The notes under the pieces are model-generated. The model was given only the letters and a program-made list of their open reading frames with translations. It did not search any database and had not been told where the DNA came from. A stretch of 19,083 nucleotides of DNA from VMFW01 sp038058095 (lineage in GTDB: Bacteria; Patescibacteriota; Minisyncoccia; UBA6257; 2-01-FULL-56-20): NCBI GenBank assembly GCA_038058095.1, contig JBBUBW010000006.1, positions 1 through 19,083 on the forward strand, read 5' to 3'. Both the position numbers and the translations under genes were made by a program. Shown one piece after another: positions 7,531-13,722 of this stretch (positions are counted from its first letter, which is position 1; each line of letters starts with the position of its first letter).

Positions 7531-8237
7531 AAGTGGGGGTTCTGGTTCATGGTCGGCACCTTCAGTCCATAGACTGGGACCAAATTATCTGGGGAAAGAG
7601 TCCAGTCAAACTTGGCAGTCTGCCAATGCTTGTGTTTATAGTGCTCAATCGAGGAGTCGAAGGCATCGAAAAAATTATCTTTGGCTCTGGAGCTTCTGAG
7701 AAAGATGGGCTTAAAGAGTCCCAGCACATGCTCCTCTACTTTAAAAGTATGGCTCATCGGTTATCAGAATTCGATCAGATTATTAACCACCCAAATTTTG
7801 AACTCAGTCATCGCCAAACCTTTTTTAATGACCTATTCTCTAAGATTGAATGTGATACAGTCTCTCAAAACACGTCGGAAGAGATCGCTATTGCGGCAGA
7901 TAAATTCACTAAACTCAATATTAAAGAGGTAATTCAAATCGCCAATGCTTCCCACGCCCCACGGTGTGCACGCGATAGTGCTGTATTACGCGAGAAAAAT
8001 ATTATTCCTTTTTCTCAAACGTGGAGTGTTGTATCTGATATGATGATTTATCCAGGTACTACAGCCGAAGAAGTGGTTGTTATAGAGCCACCGCACCGTG
8101 GAGACGACCCCCTAATCGAAAAGTTAATTCAGCCATATAAAGTGTTTTCTGATTTTTGTAAGATCAAAGATACTAAAACTAAAGTTGCTGTTCTTAGTGC
8201 ATTTAGTGAAGTCATAAAGAAGATTGCCGATAAGTAA
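7527..8237 (+). CDS. YdcF/DUF218-like protein
   Basis: The protein is 236 residues from ATG 7527, which overlaps the preceding TGA as ATGA; an in-frame ATG at 7518 is less likely. Features of the ElyC/SanA/YdcF (DUF218) fold are visible: VGVLVHG (3-9) as the first strand, IFGSGASEKDGLKES (51-65) matching the SG...SEA block, SQNTSEEI (113-120) matching the S-x-NT-x-EN block, and QIANASHAPRCARD (137-150) matching the 'TS.yH..RA' block. No membrane helix is present, unlike many ElyC/SanA proteins, so it is probably cytoplasmic. The biochemical role of this family is largely unsettled; links to cell-envelope glycan metabolism and nucleotide-cofactor binding have been proposed. Coupling to a truncated UDP-sugar dehydrogenase suggests it works in the same step or pathway. 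Confidence 0.65.
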   Translation: MKVGVLVHGRHLQSIDWDQIIWGKSPVKLGSLPMLVFIVLNRGVEGIEKIIFGSGASEKDGLKESQHMLLYFKSMAHRLSEFDQIINHPNFELSHRQTFFNDLFSKIECDTVSQNTSEEIAIAADKFTKLNIKEVIQIANASHAPRCARDSAVLREKNIIPFSQTWSVVSDMMIYPGTTAEEVVVIEPPHRGDDPLIEKLIQPYKVFSDFCKIKDTKTKVAVLSAFSEVIKKIADK

Positions 8238-8285
8238 CCAACCCCGCTTCTTTTTATTTAGCCTGTTAGAAAAAAGTCGTTTTTT

Positions 8286-8348
8286 GTGAATCTGATTATT
8301 TTTGCCTGTCTGTATTTAGTCATTGTGCTTCTAGGGTTGTTCGTATAA
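8286..8348 (+). CDS. Possible 20-residue hydrophobic microprotein
   Basis: A GTG at 8286 opens a frame of 20 codons ending TAA at 8346-8348. Apart from one Asn at position 2 and two Tyr/Cys positions, every residue is hydrophobic (for example LIIF, VIVLLGLFV), enough for one membrane span. The frame has no ribosome-binding site, and its last codons overlap the -10 box of the downstream epimerase gene. It may be a real microprotein, a leftover of an older gene, or chance. Confidence 0.2.
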   Translation: MNLIIFACLYLVIVLLGLFV

Positions 8349-8351
8349 AAT
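8323..8351 (+). promoter_or_regulatory. Leaderless promoter for epimerase gene
   Basis: A -35 box TTGTGC (8323-8328), a 17-bp spacer and a -10 box TAAAAT (8346-8351; TATAAA at 8344 is an alternative register) end seven bases before the ATG at 8359. The position relative to the start codon matches the other promoters in the window. Confidence 0.5.
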
Positions 8352-8358
8352 AACCTCC

Positions 8359-9372
8359 ATGAATTCAAGAACTATTTTCATCACCGGAGTCGCCGGTTTT
8401 TTAGGTAGTTATCTCGGCGAGAGGTTTTTAGAGCACGGACATCGGGTTGTGGGCGTCGATAATCTTCTTGGCGGCTATCTCGATAATGTTCCCCAGGGTG
8501 TTGAGTTTTACACCTATGACTGCGCGGATAGAGCGGCAATGAAACATATTATGAAGGGCGTAGATATTGTCTATCACTGCGCCGCGACTGCCTACGAAGG
8601 TTTGAGCGTGTTTTCACCCCACCTTATAACCAGAAACATTTATGATATTACGGTATCTGTTTTAAGTGCCGGTATAGCAAACGAAGTTAAGCGTTTTGTT
8701 TTTTGCTCCAGCATGGCTCGCTATGGCACGCAAGAGAAGGTGCCGTTCACCGAAGATATGACTCCGAAGCCACAGGATCCATACGGCATTGCCAAATACG
8801 CGTCAGAGCTTACATTGAAAAATTTGAGCGAAACGCACGGCATCGAATACGTTGTGGCCGTACCACACAACATCATTGGTCCGAGACAGAAGTATGACGA
8901 TCCATATAGGAATGTCGCCTCAATCATGATTAATTTGATGCTCCAGAATCGCCAGCCGATCATCTATGGCGACGGCAACCAAAAGAGATGCTTTTCATTT
9001 ATCCGCGACGTTGTTGCGCCGCTTGAAAAATTAGGTTTTGAAAAAGATGTTGTGGGGCACATCATCAACGTTGGTCCGGACGAGGAATTCATTACCATTA
9101 ACGAGCTTGCGGGAACAATCGCTAAACTTCTGAATTTCCCGCTTCAAGCTGTTTACATGCCGGGTCGGCCGCGAGAGGTTAAACTTGCCACCTGCAGCGC
9201 CGATAAAGCTAGAAAAATGCTCAACTATAAAACAACAGCTACTCTCGAAGAAGGTTTGCGCGAGATGATCGACTATATACGCACCCGAGGCACGAAGCCA
9301 TTCCGCTATCATCTAGATTTGGAAATCGTCAATCACCTTACTCCTAAAACATGGAAAAATAAGTTATTTTAG
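8359..9372 (+). CDS. NAD-dependent sugar epimerase/dehydratase (extended SDR)
   Basis: The 337-residue protein has the extended-SDR dinucleotide motif ITGVAGFLGSYLG (8-20) with an acidic VDN (33-35) after the second strand, indicating NAD(H). YHCAAT (72-77) and CSSMARYG (116-123) follow, then the catalytic Y142-x3-K146 (YGIAK) and VPHNIIGPRQ (168-177). YGDGNQKRCFSFIRDV (203-218) is the classic substrate-domain segment. It resembles UDP-hexose 4-epimerases and related NDP-sugar enzymes. The C-terminal 35 residues extend beyond the usual end and are rich in His, Lys and aromatic residues. It most likely interconverts an NDP-sugar for this locus, perhaps the uronic acid made by the upstream dehydrogenase; epimerase versus dehydratase activity cannot be decided from the motifs. 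It sits alone between its own promoter and a convergent gene. Confidence 0.85.
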   Translation: MNSRTIFITGVAGFLGSYLGERFLEHGHRVVGVDNLLGGYLDNVPQGVEFYTYDCADRAAMKHIMKGVDIVYHCAATAYEGLSVFSPHLITRNIYDITVSVLSAGIANEVKRFVFCSSMARYGTQEKVPFTEDMTPKPQDPYGIAKYASELTLKNLSETHGIEYVVAVPHNIIGPRQKYDDPYRNVASIMINLMLQNRQPIIYGDGNQKRCFSFIRDVVAPLEKLGFEKDVVGHIINVGPDEEFITINELAGTIAKLLNFPLQAVYMPGRPREVKLATCSADKARKMLNYKTTATLEEGLREMIDYIRTRGTKPFRYHLDLEIVNHLTPKTWKNKLF

Positions 9373-9441
9373 AGCCGGAAAAAGAAAGTCGCTTTTAATA
9401 GAATAATCAATAACTAGTAGGCCTAAAACTAATAGTCTTTT

Positions 9442-9463
9442 CCCCGTGGTCTCTGCCACGGGG
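9442..9463. repeat. Hairpin 1 of a pair of related GC-rich inverted repeats
   Basis: CCCCGTGG (9442-9449) pairs perfectly with CCACGGGG (9456-9463) around the six-base loop TCTCTG. No T-run follows on either strand, so it is not a standard intrinsic terminator. Its loop and right arm (GTCTCTGCCACGGGGAC) resemble those of the second hairpin about 85 bp downstream. Confidence 0.6.
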
Positions 9464-9527
9464 ACATTGTGGTAACGCCCACGCTATGGTAAACTATGAA
9501 AAACACCGCGCGGCATGAGACCTCTGC

Positions 9528-9557
9528 GTACCCTGCAGTCTTCCTGCCGCAGGGTAC
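9528..9557. repeat. Hairpin 2 of a pair of related GC-rich inverted repeats
   Basis: GTACCCTGC (9528-9536) pairs perfectly with GCAGGGTAC (9549-9557), leaving a 12-base loop that contains the second half of an alternative inner stem GCAG/CTGC. It begins four bases past the stop codon of the minus-strand transporter and could end that transcript or protect its 3' end, although no U-run follows. Confidence 0.6.
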
Positions 9558-9561
9558 TTGA

Positions 9562-9951
9562 TTAAAGTTGCACTTTTACCAACACAAGAAAAGTGCCAAG
9601 AATAATAAGAACCATACCCACTATTTTTTCTAGGGCCAAAGGTTCACGCAAGACGAACACTGAACTCATTAATAGAAAAAAAATAGATGAAGCAACGAGA
9701 ATTGGATAGCTTTTATTTAAAGGCTCGATGCTTAGAACGCGCAACCAAATTAAAGCACTGATCCCAAAAAACACAAAACCGGCAAAAACGAGTGGCTGAA
9801 AGACCACCGTAAGCAGGTTTCTTAAAAGATAACTGGGGCTCAAGCTTTCAACCCCAGTTTTTGTAAGCCCCAATCGGAATAAGCTATGAGCGATAATTGA
9901 CGTAAACGCAGCCGCGACGATTAAAAGAAAACTAGTAATATTTCCAAACAT
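9562..9951 (-). CDS. EamA/SMR-type small membrane transporter
   Basis: The protein is 129 residues from ATG 9951 with four hydrophobic helices (about 5-25, 42-62, 70-93 and 105-126 from that start). The text SIIAHSLFRLGL, LNKSYPILVAS and EKIVGMVLIILGTFLVL fits the four-helix EamA/small-multidrug-resistance group that includes ArnE/ArnF flippase subunits. In a glycan locus, flipping a polyprenyl-phosphate-linked sugar is a natural suggestion, but substrate cannot be read from sequence. An upstream in-frame ATG at 9984 lies inside the -10 box (TATAATG) and cannot be transcribed from that promoter, so 9951 is preferred. It is transcribed divergently from acpS across a 119-bp region. Confidence 0.75.
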   Translation of the reverse strand: MFGNITSFLLIVAAAFTSIIAHSLFRLGLTKTGVESLSPSYLLRNLLTVVFQPLVFAGFVFFGISALIWLRVLSIEPLNKSYPILVASSIFFLLMSSVFVLREPLALEKIVGMVLIILGTFLVLVKVQL

Positions 9952-9982
9952 AATACGTGAATCAATACAACGCAATATCCTC

Positions 9983-9991
9983 ATTATACCA
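9983..9991 (-). promoter_or_regulatory. Extended -10 promoter for the small transporter
   Basis: On the minus strand the sequence reads TGGTATAAT (9991 to 9983), a perfect -10 box with the TGn extension. No -35 box is well placed: a TTGACT further upstream is 22 bp away. Transcription should begin near 9976, about 25 bases before the preferred ATG at 9951. Confidence 0.55.
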
Positions 9992-10022
9992 GTTTTTTAG
10001 AGCCCACGAAAGTCAATGTACA

Positions 10023-10039
10023 GTTAACACAGTGTTGAC
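10023..10039. promoter_or_regulatory. Operator-like near-palindrome over the acpS -35 box
   Basis: GTTAACAC (10023-10030) and GTGTTGAC (10032-10039) form a 17-bp inverted repeat around a central A with one mismatched pair. It covers five of the six bases of the -35 box of the acpS operon and lies between two divergent promoters. A dimeric repressor bound here would block the acpS operon. No regulator gene is visible in the window. Confidence 0.45.
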
Positions 10040-10064
10040 GAGAAGCGAGTGCTAAATTTATAAT
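10035..10064 (+). promoter_or_regulatory. Strong leaderless promoter of the acpS-fkbH operon
   Basis: A -35 box TTGACG (10035-10040), an 18-bp spacer and a perfect -10 box TATAAT (10059-10064) end six bases before the ATG at 10071. This is the best promoter in the window and predicts a leaderless mRNA. It probably drives five genes up to 13612. Confidence 0.75.
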
Positions 10065-10070
10065 ACCCCT

Positions 10071-10430
10071 ATGACTGCCAACATTATCAATCTCTCTGGT
10101 ATTGGCGTTGATATTCTAGAACTAAAACGTTTGGGGAAAATAAGCAATCTTCTCCGCTTCGCAGAATATTTTCTAAACCCCTCAGAAATCGAAGTTTTTA
10201 AAAAGAGTTGTGACCCTATAAACTTTATTGCTTCCCGATTCGCTGTGAAAGAAGCTGTTATTAAAGCATTTCCTGGTTCCCTGCGGCCGCATGATTTTTT
10301 GATAAAAAAAGATGGGGTGAAACCCGTGGTGTGTTTTTTATCTCCACTAGCTAAGAATTATAAAGCGTTTATCAGTATTTCTCACTCCACTCAATACGTA
10401 GTTGGGTATGCGGCAGTGATAAGAACATAA
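10071..10430 (+). CDS. acpS: Holo-[acyl-carrier-protein] synthase
   Basis: The 119-residue protein matches the AcpS family in length and motifs. GIGVDILEL (10-18) holds the Mg-binding D14, and ASRFAVKEAVIKAF (54-67) is the second signature (WA/FA-x-KEA-x-x-KA) with E61. SISHS (101-105) is the usual late motif. The enzyme transfers 4'-phosphopantetheine from coenzyme A to the serine of a carrier protein. Its target is almost certainly the ACP encoded at 12196, two genes downstream in the same operon. Its place as first gene of a dedicated operon, next to a glyceryl-ACP synthase, suggests a self-contained carrier-protein system rather than a fatty-acid synthesis role. It is separated by 11 bp from the next gene. 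Confidence 0.92.
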   Translation: MTANIINLSGIGVDILELKRLGKISNLLRFAEYFLNPSEIEVFKKSCDPINFIASRFAVKEAVIKAFPGSLRPHDFLIKKDGVKPVVCFLSPLAKNYKAFISISHSTQYVVGYAAVIRT

Positions 10431-10441
10431 ATTTACCAGTC

Positions 10442-12184
10442 ATGAATTCTCTGGAATATCTCACCTACACATCCAAATATGAAACGTTGAACCGGGAAGA
10501 TTTCACGACTCAAATAAAAATAAATCTAGTCACGAACTTTACTGATGACATACTAAAAAATATTCTCATAGGTATTTGTCTTTCAAATAATATATATCCC
10601 ATCATATACAAGACGCCTTATCGACAATATCATCTAGATCTCAAAAACACTTCAAGTGAATTACATGCTAATAATCCCGACGTCACGTTTCTTTTCTTTG
10701 ATATTAATCCTTTTAAAGATTCTGAATTCCGTTCGTCTCAAGATCATTTTAAAGAAATACTTTTTGATATTGAACGTTATTGCCAAGCAACCGCAAAAAC
10801 CGTTGTGCTAAGCAATTTTATCCTTTCATATCAGAGCGCTTACGGAAATCTTTTCCTTCATAATCCATTTTTTAATCTTGTGAACGAATATAACCAAAAA
10901 TTCAAGGGACTTGCGGCACGATTGCCAAACTTAACTATTTTAGACACTAACCAACTGATTCATTTCTTAGGTGAGTCGCGCACCTTTGATCTCCGAGGAC
11001 TTTACGTTTTTGATATACCATTCACCCATGAGTTTATGACTTTGCTGGCGGACGAATGGTTTGCCTATATCCGGGCGCTTATCGGAAAATCAAAGAAATG
11101 CATCGTGGTGGACCTCGATAATACTCTTTGGGGTGGCATAGTCGGCGAGGTGGGGCCGACAAACATCGCCCTCGGCCCCGACTATCCCGGGAATGTCTTT
11201 TTATATTTTCAACACGCGCTTCTTGATTTCTATAATCGCGGTATTATTCTCGCGATCAACAGCAAAAATAATCCCGAGGATGTTCGAGAAGTGTTCGAGA
11301 AAAATCCTTATATGGTCCTCAAGGAACAGCATTTCTCAGCCATACGAATCAATTGGGACGACAAAACTGACAATCTGATCGATATTGCGAAGGAACTCAA
11401 TATTGGCACTGACAGTATAGTTTTTCTAGACGATGATCCGCTCACTCGCGCAATTGTGAAAGACCGTCTTCCTGAAGTGAACGTGCCCTATTTTTCAGTT
11501 CCACCCGAGGATTACATAAAAATACTCTATGGTCTTAACATGTTTCATCAGTTTTCACTTACGGAAGAAGATAAAAAAAAAGGAAAAATGTATACCGAAG
11601 AGAAGCAAAGGAAAGAAGTACAAAAAACAGTGAAAAATATCAATGAGTATATAGCAGAACTCAATATTGTGGTTCAGGTGAGCATGGACGCAGTATCACT
11701 ACTCCCCCGACTTTCCCAACTTACCCAGAAAACTAATCAATTTAATCTTACAACGAAGCGTTACACTGAATCTCAGATAAAAAAACTTATTGAAGATGGA
11801 GGACTCGTGTTTTCGGCAAATATTTCCGATAAATTCGGGAATTACGGCACGGTAATTATGGCGATCATTATTCCAGATTTGCCAAACAAAAACGATGCCG
11901 CCCTTGATATATTTCTCATGAGTTGCCGTGTCATGGGTCGAGGAATCGAATACGTCTTTATGGATTATCTGGCAAAAAATCTCGATATGCATGGCTTTAA
12001 AACTCTCCATGCCGTATTCGCTCCGACAGCAAAAAACAAACCAGCAGAGGCGTTCCTTTCTGATCACGGATTTACGGCCGAAAACAAAAAAAGCGACAAT
12101 ATGGCAAAGAAGTTTTCACTCGACATCTCACGTTACACAAAACAACCATGCCCAAAACTCAATAAAACAATTAAAATTACTTAA
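10442..12184 (+). CDS. FkbH-like HAD-IIIC protein, likely glyceryl-ACP synthase
   Basis: This 580-residue protein has the full FkbH layout. An N-terminal domain (about 20-210) has SGNH-hydrolase-like character. The HAD phosphatase domain has VVDLDNTLWGG (222-232) with the catalytic aspartates D224 and D226, AINSKNN (271-277) and VFLDDDP (327-333). An acyltransferase-like C-terminal part has LTQKTNQFNLTTKRYTE (427-443), DKFGNYGTV (463-471) and SCRVMGRGIE (494-503). Characterised FkbH-type enzymes take 1,3-bisphosphoglycerate, remove the phosphate and load D-glyceryl onto an ACP thiol. In polyketide pathways this feeds methoxymalonyl-ACP; here no acyl-CoA dehydrogenase or methyltransferase partner of that route is adjacent. 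The ACP gene starts 11 bp after its stop. Glyceroyl-ACP as product is family knowledge; its use here is inference. Confidence 0.9.
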   Translation: MNSLEYLTYTSKYETLNREDFTTQIKINLVTNFTDDILKNILIGICLSNNIYPIIYKTPYRQYHLDLKNTSSELHANNPDVTFLFFDINPFKDSEFRSSQDHFKEILFDIERYCQATAKTVVLSNFILSYQSAYGNLFLHNPFFNLVNEYNQKFKGLAARLPNLTILDTNQLIHFLGESRTFDLRGLYVFDIPFTHEFMTLLADEWFAYIRALIGKSKKCIVVDLDNTLWGGIVGEVGPTNIALGPDYPGNVFLYFQHALLDFYNRGIILAINSKNNPEDVREVFEKNPYMVLKEQHFSAIRINWDDKTDNLIDIAKELNIGTDSIVFLDDDPLTRAIVKDRLPEVNVPYFSVPPEDYIKILYGLNMFHQFSLTEEDKKKGKMYTEEKQRKEVQKTVKNINEYIAELNIVVQVSMDAVSLLPRLSQLTQKTNQFNLTTKRYTESQIKKLIEDGGLVFSANISDKFGNYGTVIMAIIIPDLPNKNDAALDIFLMSCRVMGRGIEYVFMDYLAKNLDMHGFKTLHAVFAPTAKNKPAEAFLSDHGFTAENKKSDNMAKKFSLDISRYTKQPCPKLNKTIKIT

Positions 12185-12195
12185 GTAAGTTTACT

Positions 12196-12432
12196 ATGGA
12201 TACACTCAAGAAAATATTTTCCTCCATACTGGGTATCGCGCCAGATCAAATCACCGGAGAACTTTCACCCCAAAATACGCCATCCTGGGACTCACTTAAT
12301 GCCATCGTGCTTATTACTGAAATTGAAAAAGCATTCAAGGTGCGGTTTGGTTTCAATGAAGCTATGGCAGTAAAAAATTTTGCGGACGTTGTAGAGCTCG
12401 TGAAATCAAAAACTATAGACTTTCATGAGTAA
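12196..12432 (+). CDS. Acyl carrier protein
   Basis: The 78-residue protein is a typical small four-helix carrier: ILGIAPDQIT (11-20), then WDSLNAIVLITEIEKAF (31-47) with S33 as the phosphopantetheine attachment site. The residue before S33 is Asp, as in the D-S-L motif. The C-terminal helix is FADVVELVKS. Carrier proteins hold acyl groups as thioesters in the cytoplasm. Its neighbours indicate the load is the FkbH product. It is unlikely to be the ACP of fatty acid synthesis because no FabB/F, FabD or FabI gene is near. Its final codons overlap the MaoC start by eight bases, so the two are probably translated together. Confidence 0.92.
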   Translation: MDTLKKIFSSILGIAPDQITGELSPQNTPSWDSLNAIVLITEIEKAFKVRFGFNEAMAVKNFADVVELVKSKTIDFHE

Positions 12433-12856
12433 CAAAAGCGCTAAGATCTCTTATCATGAAATCATGGTTGGAAATCGGGCATCGTTTTCGCTGGTCATAA
12501 CCGAAAAACTCGTCAACAACTTTAGTGAAATTTCAGGTGATACAAACCCTCTCCACGTTGACGAGGAATACGCATCTCGCACCCATTTTGGTCACCGCAT
12601 TGCGCACGGCATGCTCGCGGGGGCTTTATTTTCAAAACTTATTGGCATGCACCTGCCAGGAAAATATTCCCTATACCTATCCCAAACCCTTTACTTTCAT
12701 AATCCCATTTGGCTTGGTGCTGCGGTTAGTGTATGTGGCGAGGTGACACATAAAACTGACGCCACAAAAACGGTTATTATCCACACATCGGCCGAAGATA
12801 CTAAGTCGAAAAAATTATTGGTCGATGGCGATGCCTTAGTGAAATTGTTCAAGTAA
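12425..12856 (+). CDS. MaoC-like (R)-hydratase/dehydratase
   Basis: The 143-residue protein has a single hot-dog domain with the hydratase-2 signature ISGDTNPLHVDEEYA (36-50), with D39 and H44 as the catalytic pair, followed by FGHRIAHGMLAGAL (55-68). Members add water to, or remove it from, 2-enoyl thioesters to give (R)-3-hydroxyacyl thioesters. Its substrate here is expected to be an acyl-ACP, since its start overlaps the ACP gene and no coenzyme A ligase is near. Together with the following SDR it could convert between 3-keto, 3-hydroxy and enoyl forms of a short acyl group. The exact substrate, and whether it acts on a glyceryl-derived unit, is unknown. Confidence 0.88.
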   Translation: MSNKSAKISYHEIMVGNRASFSLVITEKLVNNFSEISGDTNPLHVDEEYASRTHFGHRIAHGMLAGALFSKLIGMHLPGKYSLYLSQTLYFHNPIWLGAAVSVCGEVTHKTDATKTVIIHTSAEDTKSKKLLVDGDALVKLFK

Positions 12857-12865
12857 TATTTACCT

Positions 12866-13612
12866 ATGGGACAAAAACGGACAGCGATAATTTCCGGAGG
12901 ACTGGGTGGGGTAGGAAGGGCTATCGGGAAACAGCTCGCTTTGGACGGGTATGATATTATCGCGCTTTACCTAAATACGCCGCCGGAAGAAGCGAAAACT
13001 GCCATACAAGAATTTACTCCTGGAAATCATGAGGCAATTCGTTGCGATATTCGCGATGCCTATAAAGTACGGAGTGTTATTTCCCAATTATCTGAAACAC
13101 ATAAAATCACAGTTGCTATTCATACAGCCGTTGATCCGATCTTGCGAAAAAACCTCCTCGAACTGAACGGAAATGAATTTAACGGACAATTTGCTACCGG
13201 GGTTTTTGGCGGATTCAATTTCCTTAAAACTGTCGCGCTCACCATGAAAAAGGATGGCGGCAATATCATTGGCATACTTTCGCGGCCTCTTCAATTTAAT
13301 ATCCCACATCCGCGGATGGGCGGATATATAGTGGTTAAACACGCTCTCCGAGGATTACTCAAAGAACTCTCCGAAGAGCTTATCCCTTTTCATATTGCAG
13401 TAAATGCCGTCGCGCCCGATTTTTTGAATACTACCCTCAACGCCGATTTACCTAAAGAAGTCAGAAAGTTTATTGAAGAGCGCGCCGTAACAGGCAGCAT
13501 CCGTTCACCCGAAGACGTTGCCCACGTTGTGTCGTTCCTGTGTTCAGAAAAAGGGAAGGGTATTAACAGCAAAATTTTTTCGTTCAACAAAAAAGAAGTA
13601 ACTAATCTTTAA
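12866..13612 (+). CDS. SDR-family ketoreductase (FabG/KR-like)
   Basis: The 248-residue classical SDR has SGGLGGVGRAIG (10-21) for dinucleotide binding and RCDIRD (59-64). The IHTAVD segment (85-90) stands where FabG has NNAG and is closer to the 'HAAG' of polyketide ketoreductases. The catalytic set is S139, Y154 and K158 (YIVVK), followed by NAVAPDFLNTTL (180-191). The enzyme probably reduces or oxidises a 3-keto/3-hydroxy group on the ACP-bound acyl chain. The altered NAG motif suggests a specialised substrate. It is the last gene of the operon, nine bases after maoC, and faces the convergent MBOAT gene across 110 bp. Confidence 0.87.
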   Translation: MGQKRTAIISGGLGGVGRAIGKQLALDGYDIIALYLNTPPEEAKTAIQEFTPGNHEAIRCDIRDAYKVRSVISQLSETHKITVAIHTAVDPILRKNLLELNGNEFNGQFATGVFGGFNFLKTVALTMKKDGGNIIGILSRPLQFNIPHPRMGGYIVVKHALRGLLKELSEELIPFHIAVNAVAPDFLNTTLNADLPKEVRKFIEERAVTGSIRSPEDVAHVVSFLCSEKGKGINSKIFSFNKKEVTNL

Positions 13613-13682
13613 TCTCTGATTTAAAAGCATACATCTTACCATCCAGTCATCAGGAGATTTTTGAGATTTCCATGTTGCCTAA

Positions 13683-13699
13683 AACTCAAGTTTTGAGTT
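13683..13699. terminator. Possible bidirectional terminator between convergent operons
   Basis: AACTCAA (13683-13689) and TTGAGTT (13693-13699) form a seven-base-pair stem with a GTT loop. It lies between the SDR stop (plus) and the MBOAT stop (minus). The stem is AT-rich and has no long T-run, so termination would be weak. Confidence 0.35.
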
Positions 13700-13722
13700 G
13701 TTAGTTATCTTAATTCGGTCTT

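Larger units (their letters stand above)
9373..9561. other. Gene-free stretch between convergent genes
   Basis: This 189-bp stretch lies between the epimerase (plus) and the transporter (minus), which converge on it. I see two GC-rich hairpins (listed separately), a CCGCGCGG palindrome at 9507-9514 (approximate), and no convincing gene. A 21-codon frame at 9496-9561 runs through the second hairpin and is probably spurious. Confidence 0.6.

Noticed and set aside
8270..8285. A6-GTCG-T6 as an intrinsic terminator after the YdcF-like gene
   Set aside because: The stem has only A-T pairs and would be too weak; it may simply be a homopolymer coincidence.
9496..9561. 21-codon frame between convergent genes, with weak promoter-like TTGTGG/TAAACT upstream
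   Set aside because: It runs through a perfect hairpin, its composition is set by that repeat, and no family resemblance is visible.
9952..9984. Upstream ATG (9984, minus) as start of the small transporter
   Set aside because: The ATG is part of the TATAATG of its own extended -10 box and would not be transcribed; ATG at 9951 starts the first membrane helix sensibly.
11699..12067. 122-codon minus-strand frame inside the fkbH-like gene
   Set aside because: It is antisense to strongly conserved FkbH C-terminal motifs and has no recognisable protein character.
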